A DNA stretch of 64,000 nucleotides from Allomyces macrogynus ATCC 38327 (lineage: Eukaryota; Blastocladiomycota; Blastocladiomycetes; Blastocladiales; Blastocladiaceae), in contig GG745350.1 of assembly GCA_000151295.1 (NCBI GenBank), positions 207,939 through 271,938 on the forward strand. Direction: 5' to 3'. Within the stretch, counting starts at the first letter, position 1; each line of letters starts with the position of its first letter. Positions 45,451 to 57,739 of this stretch are shown one piece after another. A program made the translations under genes and the position numbers. Under the pieces are notes generated by a model. The model saw nothing but the letters and a program-made list of their open reading frames with translations. It had not been told where the DNA came from and searched no databases.

Positions 45451-46454
45451 TCAATCAAACTTCTTGGTCGTCCAAAACTTGCGATACGTCGTGGTCGCGC
45501 CGACCGCATCAATCGCCTTGACCTCGTCCTCGGTCAGCGCAAAGCCCTGCACCTCCACGAGCGGTGCGAGCCGGTCCGGGTTCGCCGTGGTCGACACGAC
45601 CACACGGCCCTTTTGCAAATTCCACCGCAACAGCACTTGCGCGCGCGTCTTCCCCGCACGTTCCGCAGCTGCATCCAGCGCGACATTCAGCGCCGTCGCG
45701 TCCACCTTGTCCGGTGACGCGGTCAGCGGCGTCAGCGGGCCGTACGACGACAAAACCACGCCGTGCTCCTTGGCGTACGCGGCGAGGTCGGTCTGCTGGA
45801 GCAGAGGGTGGAACTCGATCTGGTTGATAAGCGGGAAGATCGTCGCGTGCGGGCGCAACGTCTCGAAGTGCGGAATGCCAAAGTTCGACACACCGATGTC
45901 GCGGACGAGCCCATCGCGGTGCACGGCCTCGATCTCGGCCCAGATCTCGGCCAAGGACTTCTTATTATCGGGAACGTCCTCGAGAAACGGCGCGTGCAAC
46001 AGGTACTGGTCGAGGTAGTCGAGCTGCAGGAGCGCAAGCGCGCGCGTGAGCGTGCCGCGCACGTCGGTCGCGCCCTTGAACAGCTTGGAGGTGATGTAGA
46101 GGTCGGACCGCTTGAGGTCCGATTCGGCGAGGAACTCGCGGATGGCGAGACCGACCTACAGACAGGTACGCGCGCGCGAACGGGTCAGATCGGGGCTGCA
46201 GGCACAATCGGCCGGTCGAGCGAGAGCGTCTAGCAGCGCCGTACATCTTCTTCGGTGTTGTACATTTCGGCCGTGTCGAGGTGCCGGATCCCGGCATGCA
46301 GCGCGCGCTTGATCGAATCGACGAGCTCGCGGCTCACTGCATTCTGATCGGCGTCCTTGGCCGGCCGCTTGAACCACTTGGTTCACGTGCCAAAGGCGAT
46401 CGTGGGCACGACGCTCCCGTTGCGCAGAGTGACAGTCGCAAGCTTGGTCGTCAT
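45451..46454 (-). pseudogene. Aldo-keto reductase, copy B, with an in-frame TGA in exon 1
   Basis: Exons 46454-46245 and 46155-45451 (89-nt intron, GTACGG...CTGTAG) encode a complete reductase of about 304 residues apart from one stop: TGA at 46385-46383 (codon 24), where copy A has a glycine codon (IAFGSGTKW versus IAFGT-stop-TKW). GGA to TGA needs one change. The rest is intact: LDTAEMYNTEEDV, YITSKLF, YLLHAPFLED, IGVSNFGIPHF, NQIEFHPLLQQ, AERAGKTRAQVLLRWNLQKG. This could be a fresh nonsense mutation, a disabled allele or a sequencing error. Other genes in the window end in TGA, so recoding is unlikely. If intact, it would be an NAD(P)H-dependent carbonyl reductase. Confidence 0.82.
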
Positions 46455-46864
46455 GGTGTCGTTGCTGTTGATGTTGTTGAAGAGGGCGAGTTGGAGCGGA
46501 GAGGTTTTGGGCAGTTGGAGGTTTTGTATGCCGCCGCGACGCGGTCATGACAGCGATCTTGCCGACCACCAAGCAGGAACTGATCGGAAAATGGCCGGCG
46601 TGCGACGGCGCCACCATGGCGTCGGCTCTGGCAGCCTGACAAATTGACCGGATGGACAAGGTGATTGCGCCTGTCTCGGTCTTATGCTTCGTTCACCGAC
46701 CTGATTGCGCCTTTCGCGCCAGCGGGCCGCGCGGATGATGAACTGTGCCAGCGGGGACGTCCTTCGGGCGTCGACGAGCAGCAGTCTGCCGATAAAATCT
46801 TCCACTGTCGCATCCACAATCTTGCGATCGATGCTGTCCTTCCTCCATAACAATCCACACCACA
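46455..46864. other. Intergenic stretch, nothing recognised
   Basis: About 410 bases between reductase copy B and the NIC96 stop, both on the minus strand. A long minus-strand frame here (46545-47837) is a shadow overlapping NIC96. Confidence 0.6.
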
Positions 46865-49526
46865 CTACGCCTCGGCCAGCACCTTCCCAACCTCGACCTC
46901 GCGCTGCGCGAGGTACGCATGCAGCTGCGGGTCCATCTTGACCGGCACCATGCCGGCAACCACCCGAATCTGACGCGCCGTCGCGACCATTTCCGGGTCC
47001 CGCGTCGCGCGGAACGTGCGCACGGCCAAGTCCATGGCCATTCGAATCAAATCGGGGACACATGGCGTGACGACCGGATCCAAAGCGGCGATCCGAGACA
47101 CATATTCGGCGGGACTCGCACGCGAGTCGGCGGGCACGAGCGCGCACGCGCGCAGAGCCTGCCACGCCTCGACGGCTGTCGCAGGCATTTCGCCGCGCCG
47201 CAGGGTAGAGGGCGCCGCGGCCATGGCATCGCGCGTCGCGAGCAGCTTGAAGTAGGCCATTTGCCACAAGGTCGTGGCGGCAGAAGCGACGCGCGCGGGC
47301 GCGTCTTGCGAGTACCGAGCGAGGAGCTGCTCGGCGTGCGCGAGCAAGGCATCGAGGGTGCGCGGGGCGGTCGCGCCGGCGCCGACGTCGGGACTGAGCA
47401 GGAAGGCCCGCGCGAGCCGGTGCGTGAGGGTGGCTAGAACCTTGGGCGCGTCGTAGCACTGCTCGTACAGGTAGAGCGCGTCGTCGAGCCGGTCCTGATC
47501 GGCGGCACGGTCCGCGGCCGCGGCCACGATCGTGCGCAAAAAGTCGGCGTTGGTCGCGAACCCGAGCAGTGCGAGGTGTGCGTCCGAGAGACCCAGTGGC
47601 GCGGTTTGCAGTGGGGCCGCCTGCACCCACTGCACGAGCTCCTCGTAGGTAAAGTCCTTCCACGCCGCGTAGGCTGGGAGCGACGCGGTGTGCGCAAGCC
47701 GGACAATGTACGCGAGTTCTGACGCGTGATCGATGCGCGTCAGGTGGTGGAGGATCATCGTGTGCAGCGGGACACTGGCCGTGTCGAGCGTCGGCAGTCC
47801 GCGCACGTCGGTCGGATCGACGGGCACGTGCAAGCACCCGTAGTAATGCAACGCGAGCGCAACGTGCAGTGCATCAACCTGGAACTCGGCGCGACGCGCG
47901 AGCGTGAGAATGGCCTTTTCAAACAGACCGCAGAGGAGTAGCAGGTTAAAGTAGACGAGCGGCGCCTGCTTCTTGGCCAGGTACGCATCGAGCTGGCCCA
48001 TTTCGGCACACAGGTCAGCGGCCGTGTACTGTTCACCGAGCAGCACGAGCCGTGCCCACAGCCAGTCCTCGGTCGAGACAATGATCCCTTCGAACCGCTT
48101 GTTCTGCAACTCGCACCGGCCCACTAGCTTCAGGACCGCGAGCTTGTACGGGTCGGTCGGCGTCGGCTGGATCAGCAGTGCGTCGTAGTACTCGGCCAGG
48201 TCCTTTTCAAAGCCCGGGAACAGCTCACCGTGGCACCAGGCCGCAAAGTAGAGTCGGAACGACTCGTCGCTCGGCAGCAGCGCCGCCTGGTTTAGGTAGG
48301 CGAGCGCCTCGGTGCTTTTCCCGCACCGGATCAAAAAGTAGGCCACGACCCACATGGGCATGCCCGTGGCCGCGTCAAACTCAGCGTGCGGCAAGTCCCA
48401 GTGGTCGTACTTTTGGAACCGAAGCCGTACAAAGGCCTCGACGCGTTTAGTCACGGTCGGGTCGCCGCCCATCATCGCCGCCTTGGGCTGCCGCCGGATC
48501 GTCTCGTCGACAAACGCGTAAAAGGCGTCCTCGAGGTACGCGCGCGAGCCAGCCAGCGGCTGGGTCTGGATCTCGGCGCGCACCGTCGGGTCGGGCGACA
48601 AGTGCTGCGCTGCGTACTCGAGCGGTCCAGCCTTGGCCGGTTTCAACATTGCGTTGAGAATGAGCCACGACTCGGCGAGCTCGGCGGGTGCCGTCGCGAC
48701 CTTGGCCATTCGGTCAATCACGTTGAGCGAGTTGGCCGTCGCCGGGTTGTTCATAGCCTCGACCACGTGCTGATACGCCTGCGTCTTGGCCTCGAGCGCT
48801 GGCGCAGCGGCAGTGGCCATGACGGGCGACGCGAGCAAGCCGCGATCCGTGGTGGTGGCCGTGGTTGTGGTGGTCGTCGCGGCCGTCGTGTCGTAGGCCT
48901 GGTAGGGGCCAACCTTGGCCATGATATCGCGGCGCATCAGCTCCCAGTCGGCGTTGAGCGCCTGCTGGACGAGGCACTCGGCGTCCCAGGCCGTCTTGAC
49001 CTTGCTCTCCTCGAGCGTCGTCATGACCATGTTGTCGTGCTCGTTGTTGACAAAGCCCTAGCATCGTTGCGCAGAAAACAAGTTAGCTCCGCGAGCAGAA
49101 AAACCGTCGGCCAAGCCATATAATCACGCACCTCGACGTCCGTGTCGCTGACAAGCCGAATTGGCTCGAGCGTGCGGCCGAGGTCGAGCTCATCGAGATC
49201 GTGCTTGAGCGCCTCGAAATTGAACCCCGACTGCGCCAGGAACGACTGCCTATTCACGTGTTCCACCCGTCAACCGCGCTCACACCTAATCAGTTAACGC
49301 AAACCCTTGAAACGTACGCCTTCGCGTCCACCGCAGCTGGTGCCATGGCCGTGGCGCGCATCGACTGCTCGAGCACGCTGCGCTCAACCAATCTCTGCGA
49401 CCGCGCCGCGACCTGGTCGAGATTGCGGTGCAGGTCGAGTGCGGCGGGCACGGCCGCCGCTGCGGGCGCTTGCAGCGTGCTCTCGAGCTGCTGCGACTGC
49501 TGCAGGAGCTGTTGCAGGTTCAACAT
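46865..49526 (-). CDS. NIC96: Nucleoporin Nic96/Nup93 (3 exons)
   Basis: Nic96/Nup93 is a scaffold nucleoporin of the inner ring of the nuclear pore. Exons 49526-49318, 49249-49132 and 49057-46865 (introns 68 and 74 nt) give 839 residues. The N-terminus is Gln-rich and helical (MLNLQQLLQQSQQLESTL), as expected for the segment that binds the Nsp1/Nup62 complex. Exon 2 carries FLAQSGFNFEALKHDLDEL; the exon 2-3 join gives SDTDVEGFVNNEHDNMVM like the family block preceding the helical domain. The large helical solenoid has VYFNLLLLCGLFEKAI, GMPMWVVAYFLIRCGK and RLYFAAWCHGELF. For the first join, GTACGT at 49317 with acceptor AATAG keeps the frame, while later donors run into a stop. A Thr-run insert (TTAATTTTTTATTT) is lineage-specific. 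Confidence 0.92.
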
Positions 49527-50199
49527 GGTTGATTGAGTACTTGGAGGGGCGAACGAGGGCAGGGTGCTGATGCAATGGGCGGCGGGATGTCGCGAGCGTG
49601 CTCGTGCGCTTGCAGCTTGTCGTTGTCGGGTTGGGTTCGTTGGACTCGTCGCCCTGATCGTGCTCGACGCAGCTCGGGCGAGAATCAAGTCGAGGACAGG
49701 CTGATCTCAGCGTGACTGTTACCAGCAACCGTCCACCCGATCCCACGTTATCAAGACGCACCAACCACCCCTCCACAAAACGCCCGCCTTCCACCACCGT
49801 TTAATTTCTCTACAGATTCGTGCCAGACCCCCAATCCGAGCGTACTGTACACCCTCAGCACGTTCACTACCATGGTCATTTTGGCCAGATTTTTGCGAGT
49901 CCACTGGGCACCAGGCTTTGAATGCAAACGGGAAAAGTGATTGGAATCAGAGGACCAAGACTTAGCCTTGGAATGTTGCTCGTTTATGTTTTGATCGCCG
50001 ATGCGGACATCATTTAGGGAAAGGGAATATACTCCGTGTCCTTGCAACATACCAATTGTTCCTACTGAGGGCGAATACTTGTTTTTGCTGGCTTTATCCG
50101 TTCCTCGGCTCTTCGCGACCATGGCGAATGAATGCGATGCACGACGAAGCGTTCACTCCATTCAAAAAATTTCAAAACAGACTGCAAATCAACAATCAA
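49527..50199. other. Intergenic stretch, nothing recognised
   Basis: About 670 bases between the NIC96 start and the CDS1 stop. The 49.9-50.1 kb part is AT-richer. No gene supported. Confidence 0.5.
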
Positions 50200-52015
50200 T
50201 CACACCGTTGCGGTCAGTGCCGCTGTGACCATGTCGGCCACGACCGCAGCTGTTCTCGGCACACCCGCCTGCAGATCCAGCGCGCCGGCCTCAAGCAGCA
50301 ACTGCGTGAGCTGGCGGTAGACGGCGAGCTGGTCGGAGGTACTCAAGTGCATGAGACGCAGCAGCACGTCAGCCGCGCCGAGCCGGCCGACGAACGAGGT
50401 CACGTAAATCGACGTGAACGTGCCCACTAGAGGCGGAGGTCGGGACGTTGAGCGTGCGCGGCAAAATGAAACCGAAGAACTGCAGGAAGAACGTACTGAT
50501 GAACTGGCAGTCGAACCGGTCGGTGACGCCACCGTGGCCCGGAATCAGTTCCCCGAAGTCCTTGAGCTTGAACGCGCGCTTGACGCCTGACGCAAAGAAA
50601 CCGCCAAACGGCGCGATCGACGAGGCAAATAGCGATAGGACGAGTGCGTGGAACTGGAGTGGCGCAATGTGGATGGTTTTGTTGGCAAGGAACGGCTAGT
50701 TTGGGAAGAGAAATTGAGCACACGTGGATCGCGGCGGGAGGAGAGATTCGACGGCGAGGTACCAAAACGGGCGGGATCCGGTACGGTTTCGGGACAAAGA
50801 CGGGGTTGACGGGACACGACACGTCCACCCAAAAACTCGAGCTCAGATCGGTCACGGGGCAAATAAAGTAGGGTACTTGAATCAGGATCGACGAGGCCTG
50901 CCAGTGGATCAAGTAAATATCACCTTCAGACAAATGCCAGGGCACAGGTTGCGTGAGAACGAATCGATGAATACGAACCACAAACCCGAATGCGAGCGTC
51001 GCGAGCGCGCCACCAACGAACCCTTCCCAAGTCTTTTTCGGCGACAGCTTGATCAGCGGTGTCTTGCCGAAGAAGAAGCCAGAGATGTAGGCAAACACGT
51101 CGTTGACGATCACGAGCGCCGACGGCAGGAAGAACCAGATCCTGTTGAGAACAAGGTGGACCGGTGAGCACGGTTGCTTGGCGAAAATGACTTGAAGAAG
51201 GAGAAGCAAACGTACAGGCCCTCGAGCACATTGTTGATAATCGCGTGCGACTGGAGCACGACGAGCAGCAGCGCCATGTGCGTCCAGGCAAATTGCGCAA
51301 ATTGGAACTTGTAGTAGCCGCGCTTCAGGTTCAAGACAAAGAAGACGAGTCCAATCACGTATAGCGAGAACGAAATGAAGCGATGGTGCGTCGCGAGCGG
51401 CACGAGCACGGGCGGAATGTGCCGGAAAAAGTGCTCGAGAATCGACACGCCGTAGAGATAGTAATTCGTCGCGGCCAGGAAATACCAATTAACGAGCCGG
51501 AACCACGGCAGTTTTTTTTCCTTGGACGGCACATGAGCAATCTGGATGACCTCCTTGAAGACGGCCAGCTGGATCGCGACCACGAGCAACACGACCCAGA
51601 CGTGACCTGCGAGCAAAATCACAAAGAAGAGCGCGACCATGATGAGCGTCCACGTCGTGCGCACCCACCAGTTGCGCCATTTCTTTTCGGGCGTGGTCGC
51701 TGCGAGCAACTCGACGGGCGGGTAGTCGGTCTCCAATTCGGCCTCGGTGCCCGACAGCGGCATCGGTGGCGGAACGCGCCCGGATCGCGACGGTCCACGT
51801 GGCACGTCAGATTCGGACGGAGGTGGAGAGCGGCGTGCTCGGGGCGTATCGCGACCACCACCGTCGGTCCTGCGCGGGCTGCTGCTCGTCGGCGCGCCAC
51901 CAGAGCGGGCGGGCGAGCGGCTAGGCCCATGGTCGTCGCTTGATGATGACGCCGACGTGGCCGTATCGACGGCGCCCGAGAGCTTGGACCGGCGGCGTTG
52001 GTACGCGGTGCGCAT
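50200..52015 (-). CDS. CDS1: Phosphatidate cytidylyltransferase (CDP-diacylglycerol synthase), 5 exons
   Basis: Makes CDP-diacylglycerol from CTP and phosphatidate, the precursor of phosphatidylinositol and other phospholipids, in the ER membrane. Exons 52015-51216, 51141-50979, 50897-50763, 50695-50497 and 50426-50200 give 507 residues. A ~95-residue Ser/Pro/Arg-rich N-tail is followed by multiple membrane helices ([40 protein letters not shown]), then [32 protein letters not shown], and the family signature [18 protein letters not shown] with VTDRFDCQF. The exon 4-5 join gives [19 protein letters not shown], matching the family only if the GTACGT donor at 50496 is used. Intron 2 (50978-50898) is 81 nt and stop-free, so retention would keep the frame. 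The C-terminus ends in a short helical tail. Confidence 0.93.
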
Positions 52016-52536
52016 GGTTGCTGGTGCTATTCGACAGCCGAGGAAGCGCGCTGATGAAAGGTCGGAATTGCTGTCGCTGGGCACGGGCACGTGCTTGAGC
52101 TCTGTGCTGGCGTTCACTGAGCTGAGCTTGCGGTTGTTTGCAGTTGGGAGGAGAAGCACGGCAAGGATTGCGCTTGCAGAGCCATGGTACTCCTCGTCGA
52201 GCCGTCGGCACCGTCGGCACGGTGCGTGCAATCGGATGGTGGTGTCGGCGGGTGGATGTGGTGATGGTGGACGGAGCATCAACCAGGAGCCATCGAAGCC
52301 GCCCACCCGCTGCCGCCGGGTTCTCGAAGACCACTGCCATGCAAAACGCGTGCTCCACGTGTACGGTTATGTACAGGGTGAGAGACGTGTCAAGGCCGGT
52401 TTTCCGCCTTCTCGCGAATGTGTCGTCGCGGTTGACGGCTAGTAGCTCGCTCGGGGCCCTGCCGCTGTGGACGAGCATGGCAGCCTTCACTTCACGGCAG
52501 CCGAACGCGCATCCGTGCAGCTGGATTATGAAAACA
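52016..52536. other. Intergenic stretch, nothing recognised
   Basis: About 520 bases upstream of CDS1 and downstream of the next minus-strand gene. No gene supported. Confidence 0.5.
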
Positions 52537-54383
52537 TCAGCTGGGAGCCTGGATGCATCCCATGCGACGCGCCATCGCCTCATCGGCACCTTTTTCGCCC
52601 TGCGAGCGGCGCAAAGGGAACAAGAACAGCTGCGTCGCGACCGTATCGTAGAGCGACGCGATGTCAGCGACGGCGAGCAGGAGCGTCAAGAGCAGCAGCG
52701 CAATCGATCCGACAAGTTCCCACACCAGAACACGCACGGCGGGCGCCGTATACTGCTTCGGACTGTCCGGGTCTGTCCACGACGGGAACGAGTCGCTCAC
52801 CACGAGATCGACCAAATCGGTGATTTCGAACCGGTTCATGACCCACTGGCCCGAAAATTGTTCCGTGTCGTGCAACAATTGGCCAGTCATGCGCGACAGG
52901 AACCCGAGTGTGAGCGCGGGACGCGGCTCATCACCGTCGTGCTGCCGCGGCAGCGATGACGACGGCGCGACCGAGTCCACAATGGTATTATCGAGGCACC
53001 GGAGCCGGTGCTCCGAATCCTGATCGACAATACACGTAACGGCAACATAGTCGCCCGGCTGCGCGAACTTGGTCGACTGCAGCGGATCCGGGCTGCATCG
53101 CGTCCGCATCGTCACCTTGCATACTTGCGCGCCGCTCAAGTACTGCAGCGACTCATTCAGCTGCACGGCCGGCAACGGCGCCACGTTCTTGTCGGCTGAC
53201 CGCATCGACATGAGCCCAGACAGCGCGATTAGGCAGTGGAGAGGGCCCGACCGGTTTGTTATCGCCGCCTTACGCAAACGGCGACTTGGCGTCATCGGCC
53301 GTGCCCGAGCCGCTGTCGAGCCCAATCGTCCCGCTCTTGATCGTGAACTGGTTGTCGGATCCCGCCATCTTGGTGCACGTCTGCTTTGCCGACTCGACGG
53401 CCAGTTGGAACAAGAGGCGCGGTTGCGCGTCGAGTTGCCGTGCCGCGGCGACCGCTTCAGAGACTGTGACGAGCGGTGAGACCATGGTGCCATTGGTCGC
53501 GGTCGTCAGCGACCCAAACAGGAGCATCTCGTACTCGCCCTTGGCCGCGCGGTCGGGATCCATGTGCAAGAGCACGGCGGCCGCGGAAACCGTCGCCGTG
53601 TTGGGTGCCGCGCCCGGGTTCGCGGAATTGTAGCCCAAGTAATGCAGCGCCGTCGAGCGCGTCTCGCGGCTCCCACCGTGTGCACTGGACGCGTTGTCCG
53701 GCATCCGCGAGCCCGCAATCTTGAAATCACCAAACGCTGTGGTCCCAAACTGCGTGGCCGTCGTGTCGGCGTCATCTTGTCGACTGTTTCGTGTCGTGGA
53801 TGAACCTCAGAGGCACACACGCGGGCTCTCGCCGCTGGGTTGAGGGAACGGCACGGCCGTGATCATCTATCTGGTCGACATCGTCGGAAACCTCGATGGG
53901 GTAGATGCGCTGGTGCTATCGGGTGGAGAAGGCTGTTTGCACCGAGGATGAGCAACTGGAACGTTCAAGGCCATGGAATGTTGGTAAATTAACATTTGCG
54001 ACGTACGATTCCTTGCACGTTGAAGCGCTGACTCGACATTGACTCCATGTCCAGTCCAACGGTCCCTTTGCCCGTGATCCTGTCGGCCAGTCGGCCAGCC
54101 AGAACCGATTTCAACGAACAGATCCACGGCCGAAACTGACGATTTGCTGGTGGAGAGGTTTGACGCCGCATCACAGCACTGATCTGCGAACCGCATCGAT
54201 CTCGGCCTCTGTCAAGGTCCCGAGCACGCGAACCCACGCCTTGTCACCGGCGTTGGCGAACTTGTCTTGGATGACCGACTGCAACAACGCAGTGGTGGTG
54301 CAGCGATGCACGGGCATGGCATACTGCACCGATGGCACGCTGATGCGGTGCATCGCGTTGGACGGGCGCACCCATGCGTCCAT
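52537..54383 (-). CDS. Membrane-protein paralogue 1 of a divergent pair, structure approximate
   Basis: Three blocks match the divergent neighbour at 54574-56650. About 54383-54190: TTALLQSVIQDKFANAGDKAWVR, LTEAEID. About 53760-53270: TTATQFGTTAFGDFKIAG, KGEYEMLLFGSLTT, LAVESAKQTCTKMAGSDN. And 53195-52537: LSGAQVCKVTMRTRC, then SWTDPDSPKQYTAPAVRV and a membrane helix LVGSIALLLLTLLLAVADI. The last exon begins after the acceptor at 53196. The donor of the middle block and the exons between 54190 and 53770 could not be fixed. The first TM helix seen in the neighbour is not found here, so the N-terminus may be lost or lie in an exon I missed. No known domain. Likely a surface or endomembrane protein with a large non-cytosolic region; possibly a pseudogene. 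Confidence 0.5.
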
Positions 54384-54573
54384 CGCACGCCGGCTAATGC
54401 TCCCGAACCGACACCGTCAACACCGTCGTCGATGCGAACAAACGGGACCTGAGCACACTGGGCCTGGGCGGGTCCAACAGCAGCGCGTGCGCCCACTCGT
54501 GTACTCCTGACCAAGCTGCCCTAAAAGACGCTCCAATCTGCACGCGCAACCACGACGCGGTCCCCGTTTCGAC

Positions 54574-56650
54574 ATGTCTGCCGAAACTTTGCTCGGTCCA
54601 GTCGAGTTTGCCATTTGGCAGACACTGACGCGCGCGGGGGGCGCCGTCGCCTTGATCGTGCGCCTCATCTACCTGACCGTGTTTGTGCGCCGTCCCGGGT
54701 TATCCTACCCGTGGCGCTCGATCCCTGGGCGGCGTTGACGTCCCTGCTGCGACTTGCCACAGCACGATCATCGTCGGCGCGCGGTTTTCTCCAGCTAATG
54801 GTCGCGACGGGTCTCTTCTTCCTGGCCCTCGTCGGTGTGATCGTCAACGCAGGCGTGTGGACGACGTTTTCCGCGTACCAGCAGGATCGACGTGGCGAGC
54901 CCGTACCGCGGTAGGCGGCGAATACCATTATCCAGGCCCTGATCAAGGACAAGTTGCTCAACGAGACGACATGGGTTCGCACGGTCGACCTCTTGACCGA
55001 GGCCGAGGTCATGTCGATGAGCTTTGCCGACCAGTGCATGTGTGGGGGCGGTGAAGAGGCATCGACGCGTGCTGCTGGACTGGATCCTGCCGTTGGGAGT
55101 GCGGATTGGGTCAGAACCACCACCGTCGAGTCTCCTTGGCCTAGTACGTTTTGCAATTATGGTGGACAATGATCTGGTTCGTTGCTGTCGCTCACATCCT
55201 GCCTGAAAAACGCGGCTCCTCGCGGAGGACTGGGCCAACAACGCTGGTCGCTCAAGCATGATCCTGCCGATTCCCGTGATGCACATTCTCGAGAACGCTG
55301 GTCGCCTCGACTCGGCAACGCCCGCGGCCACCGCGATGCAGCAATACGGCGTGACGACCGCGGGTGCCTTCATCAACGGCTACCAGGTCGAGTGTGGACT
55401 CGCCCGCCGACGTGAACCAGTGGATCAAGGACCCCACAGCCATGTCGCCGTCGTTTTCGGTCGCTCCAGATCTCGATCCGTCGATGGGGCCGACCAACCC
55501 GCCAGCAAAAGCTCCACCCAGTCGGACCACCACGCTGCAGTACATGGACTATGCGCAAGTCATCTCGATTGGCGATAAGGGCCAGGACAGCAAGTCGGGC
55601 ACCGCGACGGCCGTCCTTGCCTCGCTCGATCCGGCGCGCACGGCCAAGGGCGAGTTTGAGCACCTGACTTTTGACACGCTCACGTCGACGACCAAGGGCG
55701 CACTCAAGGTCACGTCGCTCCTGAGCGTGTCGGACGCGCTGGTTGCATCCGGCAAGTTGACGGCCAAGAAACTGTCGACGCAAATGGCGCTCTCGTCTAT
55801 TGCGCAAACATGCACGCCGTCGCGCATTTCCGTGGGCTCGTTTGTCGTCAAGAAGACGATCGACTTGGCCAAGGAAGAGAGCTCGGCGGGGTTCACGGTC
55901 CCGTCATCGAGTCGCGTGGGCAGCGCGTTCATCAGCGGCGACATTATCGAATTGCCAACTCGACCTGAAAGGGCTCGGCTCGACGCGGATGTTTGACGGG
56001 AATGTCACCCATACGCCCGCCGAGGAGATGAAGGGGTACTGGGTGCCGAGGTGCTGAACGGCGCGCAAGTGTGCCGCACGGTCGTGCACAGCTCCAAGAT
56101 TCCGGCCGGTTTTGAGTGGCTGGGATCGCTCGTGGCGGCGCAGCGGAGCGACTTTATCGTGGCCACGCAGATAGTGCAACGTGACGTGCAGTGCCGCGTG
56201 CGTTGCATGGACCATTCGGTTATGGTCGATGCCACAGAGCAGCTGAAGCTGGATCCGGACTTGCGCGCCGAGCCACGACCAAAACGGACAATGGGTCTCC
56301 TGTCGCGGTGGCTTGGGACCGACACGGTTGCCGACAATGGGTTCAGCGACACGCACGACGGCGGGGTCGAGATTCGGCTCGATGCGGCCAACTCCGGTGG
56401 TCTGGTCGCAGACGGCTCTTCGTCGGACTCGTCGTGGACGGACCCGGACGGCCCGCAGCATTATTTCTTGAACGCGGTTCGCGTGTGCCTGTGGGATGTG
56501 ATCGCGTCGCTCGTGCTCATGGTCACGCCGATCGCGCTCGGGATTGCTCGACTGGCCACGCTCTTCGACACGGTCGTGATGCAACACTTCCTCTTCGCAG
56601 ACCTCCGTCCACGAGCGCGCCAACTACGGGAGGCGCGCGGCACTTTCTGA
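54574..56650 (+). CDS. Membrane-protein paralogue 2 of a divergent pair, frame interrupted
   Basis: Starts at ATG 54574 (MSAETLLGPVEFAIWQTLTR). A first TM helix follows at ~54797-54866 (LMVATGLFFLALVGVIVNAGVW), then the NTIIQALIKDKLL/LLTEAEV block, AGAFINGYQVE, a ~200-residue region (GEFEHLTFDTLTSTT, SIAQTCTPSRISVGSFVVKK), the LNGAQVCRTVVHSS block with SWTDPDGPQHYFLNAVRV, and a last TM helix (VIASLVLMVTPIALGIARL). Three interruptions exist: in-frame TAG at 54912-54914, a frame change near 55385-55400, and another at a G4 run near 56032-56035 where adding one G would fit. Some might be hidden introns, but intervals are too short for this genome's introns. A further open stretch to ~56895 (RTRFVEDLTFKATLALVEY) may be its last exon. 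No known family; either a young pseudogene or a mis-sequenced gene. Confidence 0.5.
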
Positions 56651-57739
56651 CTCGACCGACAACGACCACCTGGGCCGCACCAGGTTTGTCGAGGACTTAA
56701 CGTTCAAGGCGACGCTGGCCCTCGTCGAGTACCCGGCGGACATGGATCCCGCGGCAGCTCTGGCCGCACTTCCCGATGCACGTCCACCTGCCGCGTTTGA
56801 CGCGCAGCATAGCCATGCGAACCAGCGCCAAGTATGGACGTTGTTTGGGCCCATCCCGCTCCCACCCTGCACGCCGCCATCGCGGCCATGACCGTCACGA
56901 TTTGCGCGTCGTTTGGTCTCATCTTTACGGTGGAGGTGATGGTCACACCCGCGCCCGTTGCTTTGGATCGAATCGCAACGTGACGGGTCGGACCTTTGCA
57001 GCGCGTGTTGCCATTGTCTTTTGATCGGCACGAACGCAAGACCTGGAACATGCTCGACGACGTGGATCCGGTGTCCCCACGTGTTTCAACTGCCGCGATC
57101 GCATCCGGCGCAGATGCGTCGGTCATGGCGAAGGTGCTGATGGTTTCGACCAACTCCAGCGCAATCAAGAACAGGGTGGAAAAGCGGCTTCGCGAGCTCG
57201 AAAGTCCAACCCGTAACAATGCGACGCAATGGTGGATTTTTTTATTTTGATTCCCTTCTCCGCGGTTTTCCTCGCTTGTAGCTCGCATTCATTTTTTGGG
57301 TCGACTGGTGGTTATGTTCCTGTCTTTTATTTCTCCCTCAAGCATCACCCTCTTGGCATAACGATAAACTGTCCTGTTAACCAGCGCATGCCCGCTCGCC
57401 GCAGAGGTCTCCGCGCCAGAACATCGGCTCCTCGCAACTTCAAACGCCGCAAACTGTCGTTGTCGAAGCGCTGTCGGGGTGTTGCTGCTTTGGTGCATGT
57501 GCATCTCACGACTGTTTGATTCATTTTAGTGCGCGCTGGTGCGAGACGTTTCCACACTGGCTGTCGCGATCACCGTGACCTACGCCCGCTCCATCACATC
57601 TTACTTGCTGCAACCTCCCCGCACACGGTCCCGTGAGATTGCCCTCGAGCGACACCTGCCTCAGCAGCTTCCACCCCGTGGCGCCCGACTTTGCTCGTTC
57701 CAACACTTCCGGCCCTCACCAAGTCCAAGTACTTGAAGA

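Noticed and set aside
46383..46385. In-frame TGA of reductase copy B as selenocysteine or recoding
   Set aside because: The family has no selenocysteine at this site, the paralogue has glycine, and other genes here stop at TGA.
46545..47837. 430-codon minus-strand frame overlapping NIC96
   Set aside because: Arg/Ala-rich shadow in another frame of the same strand; NIC96 homology is continuous in the chosen frame.
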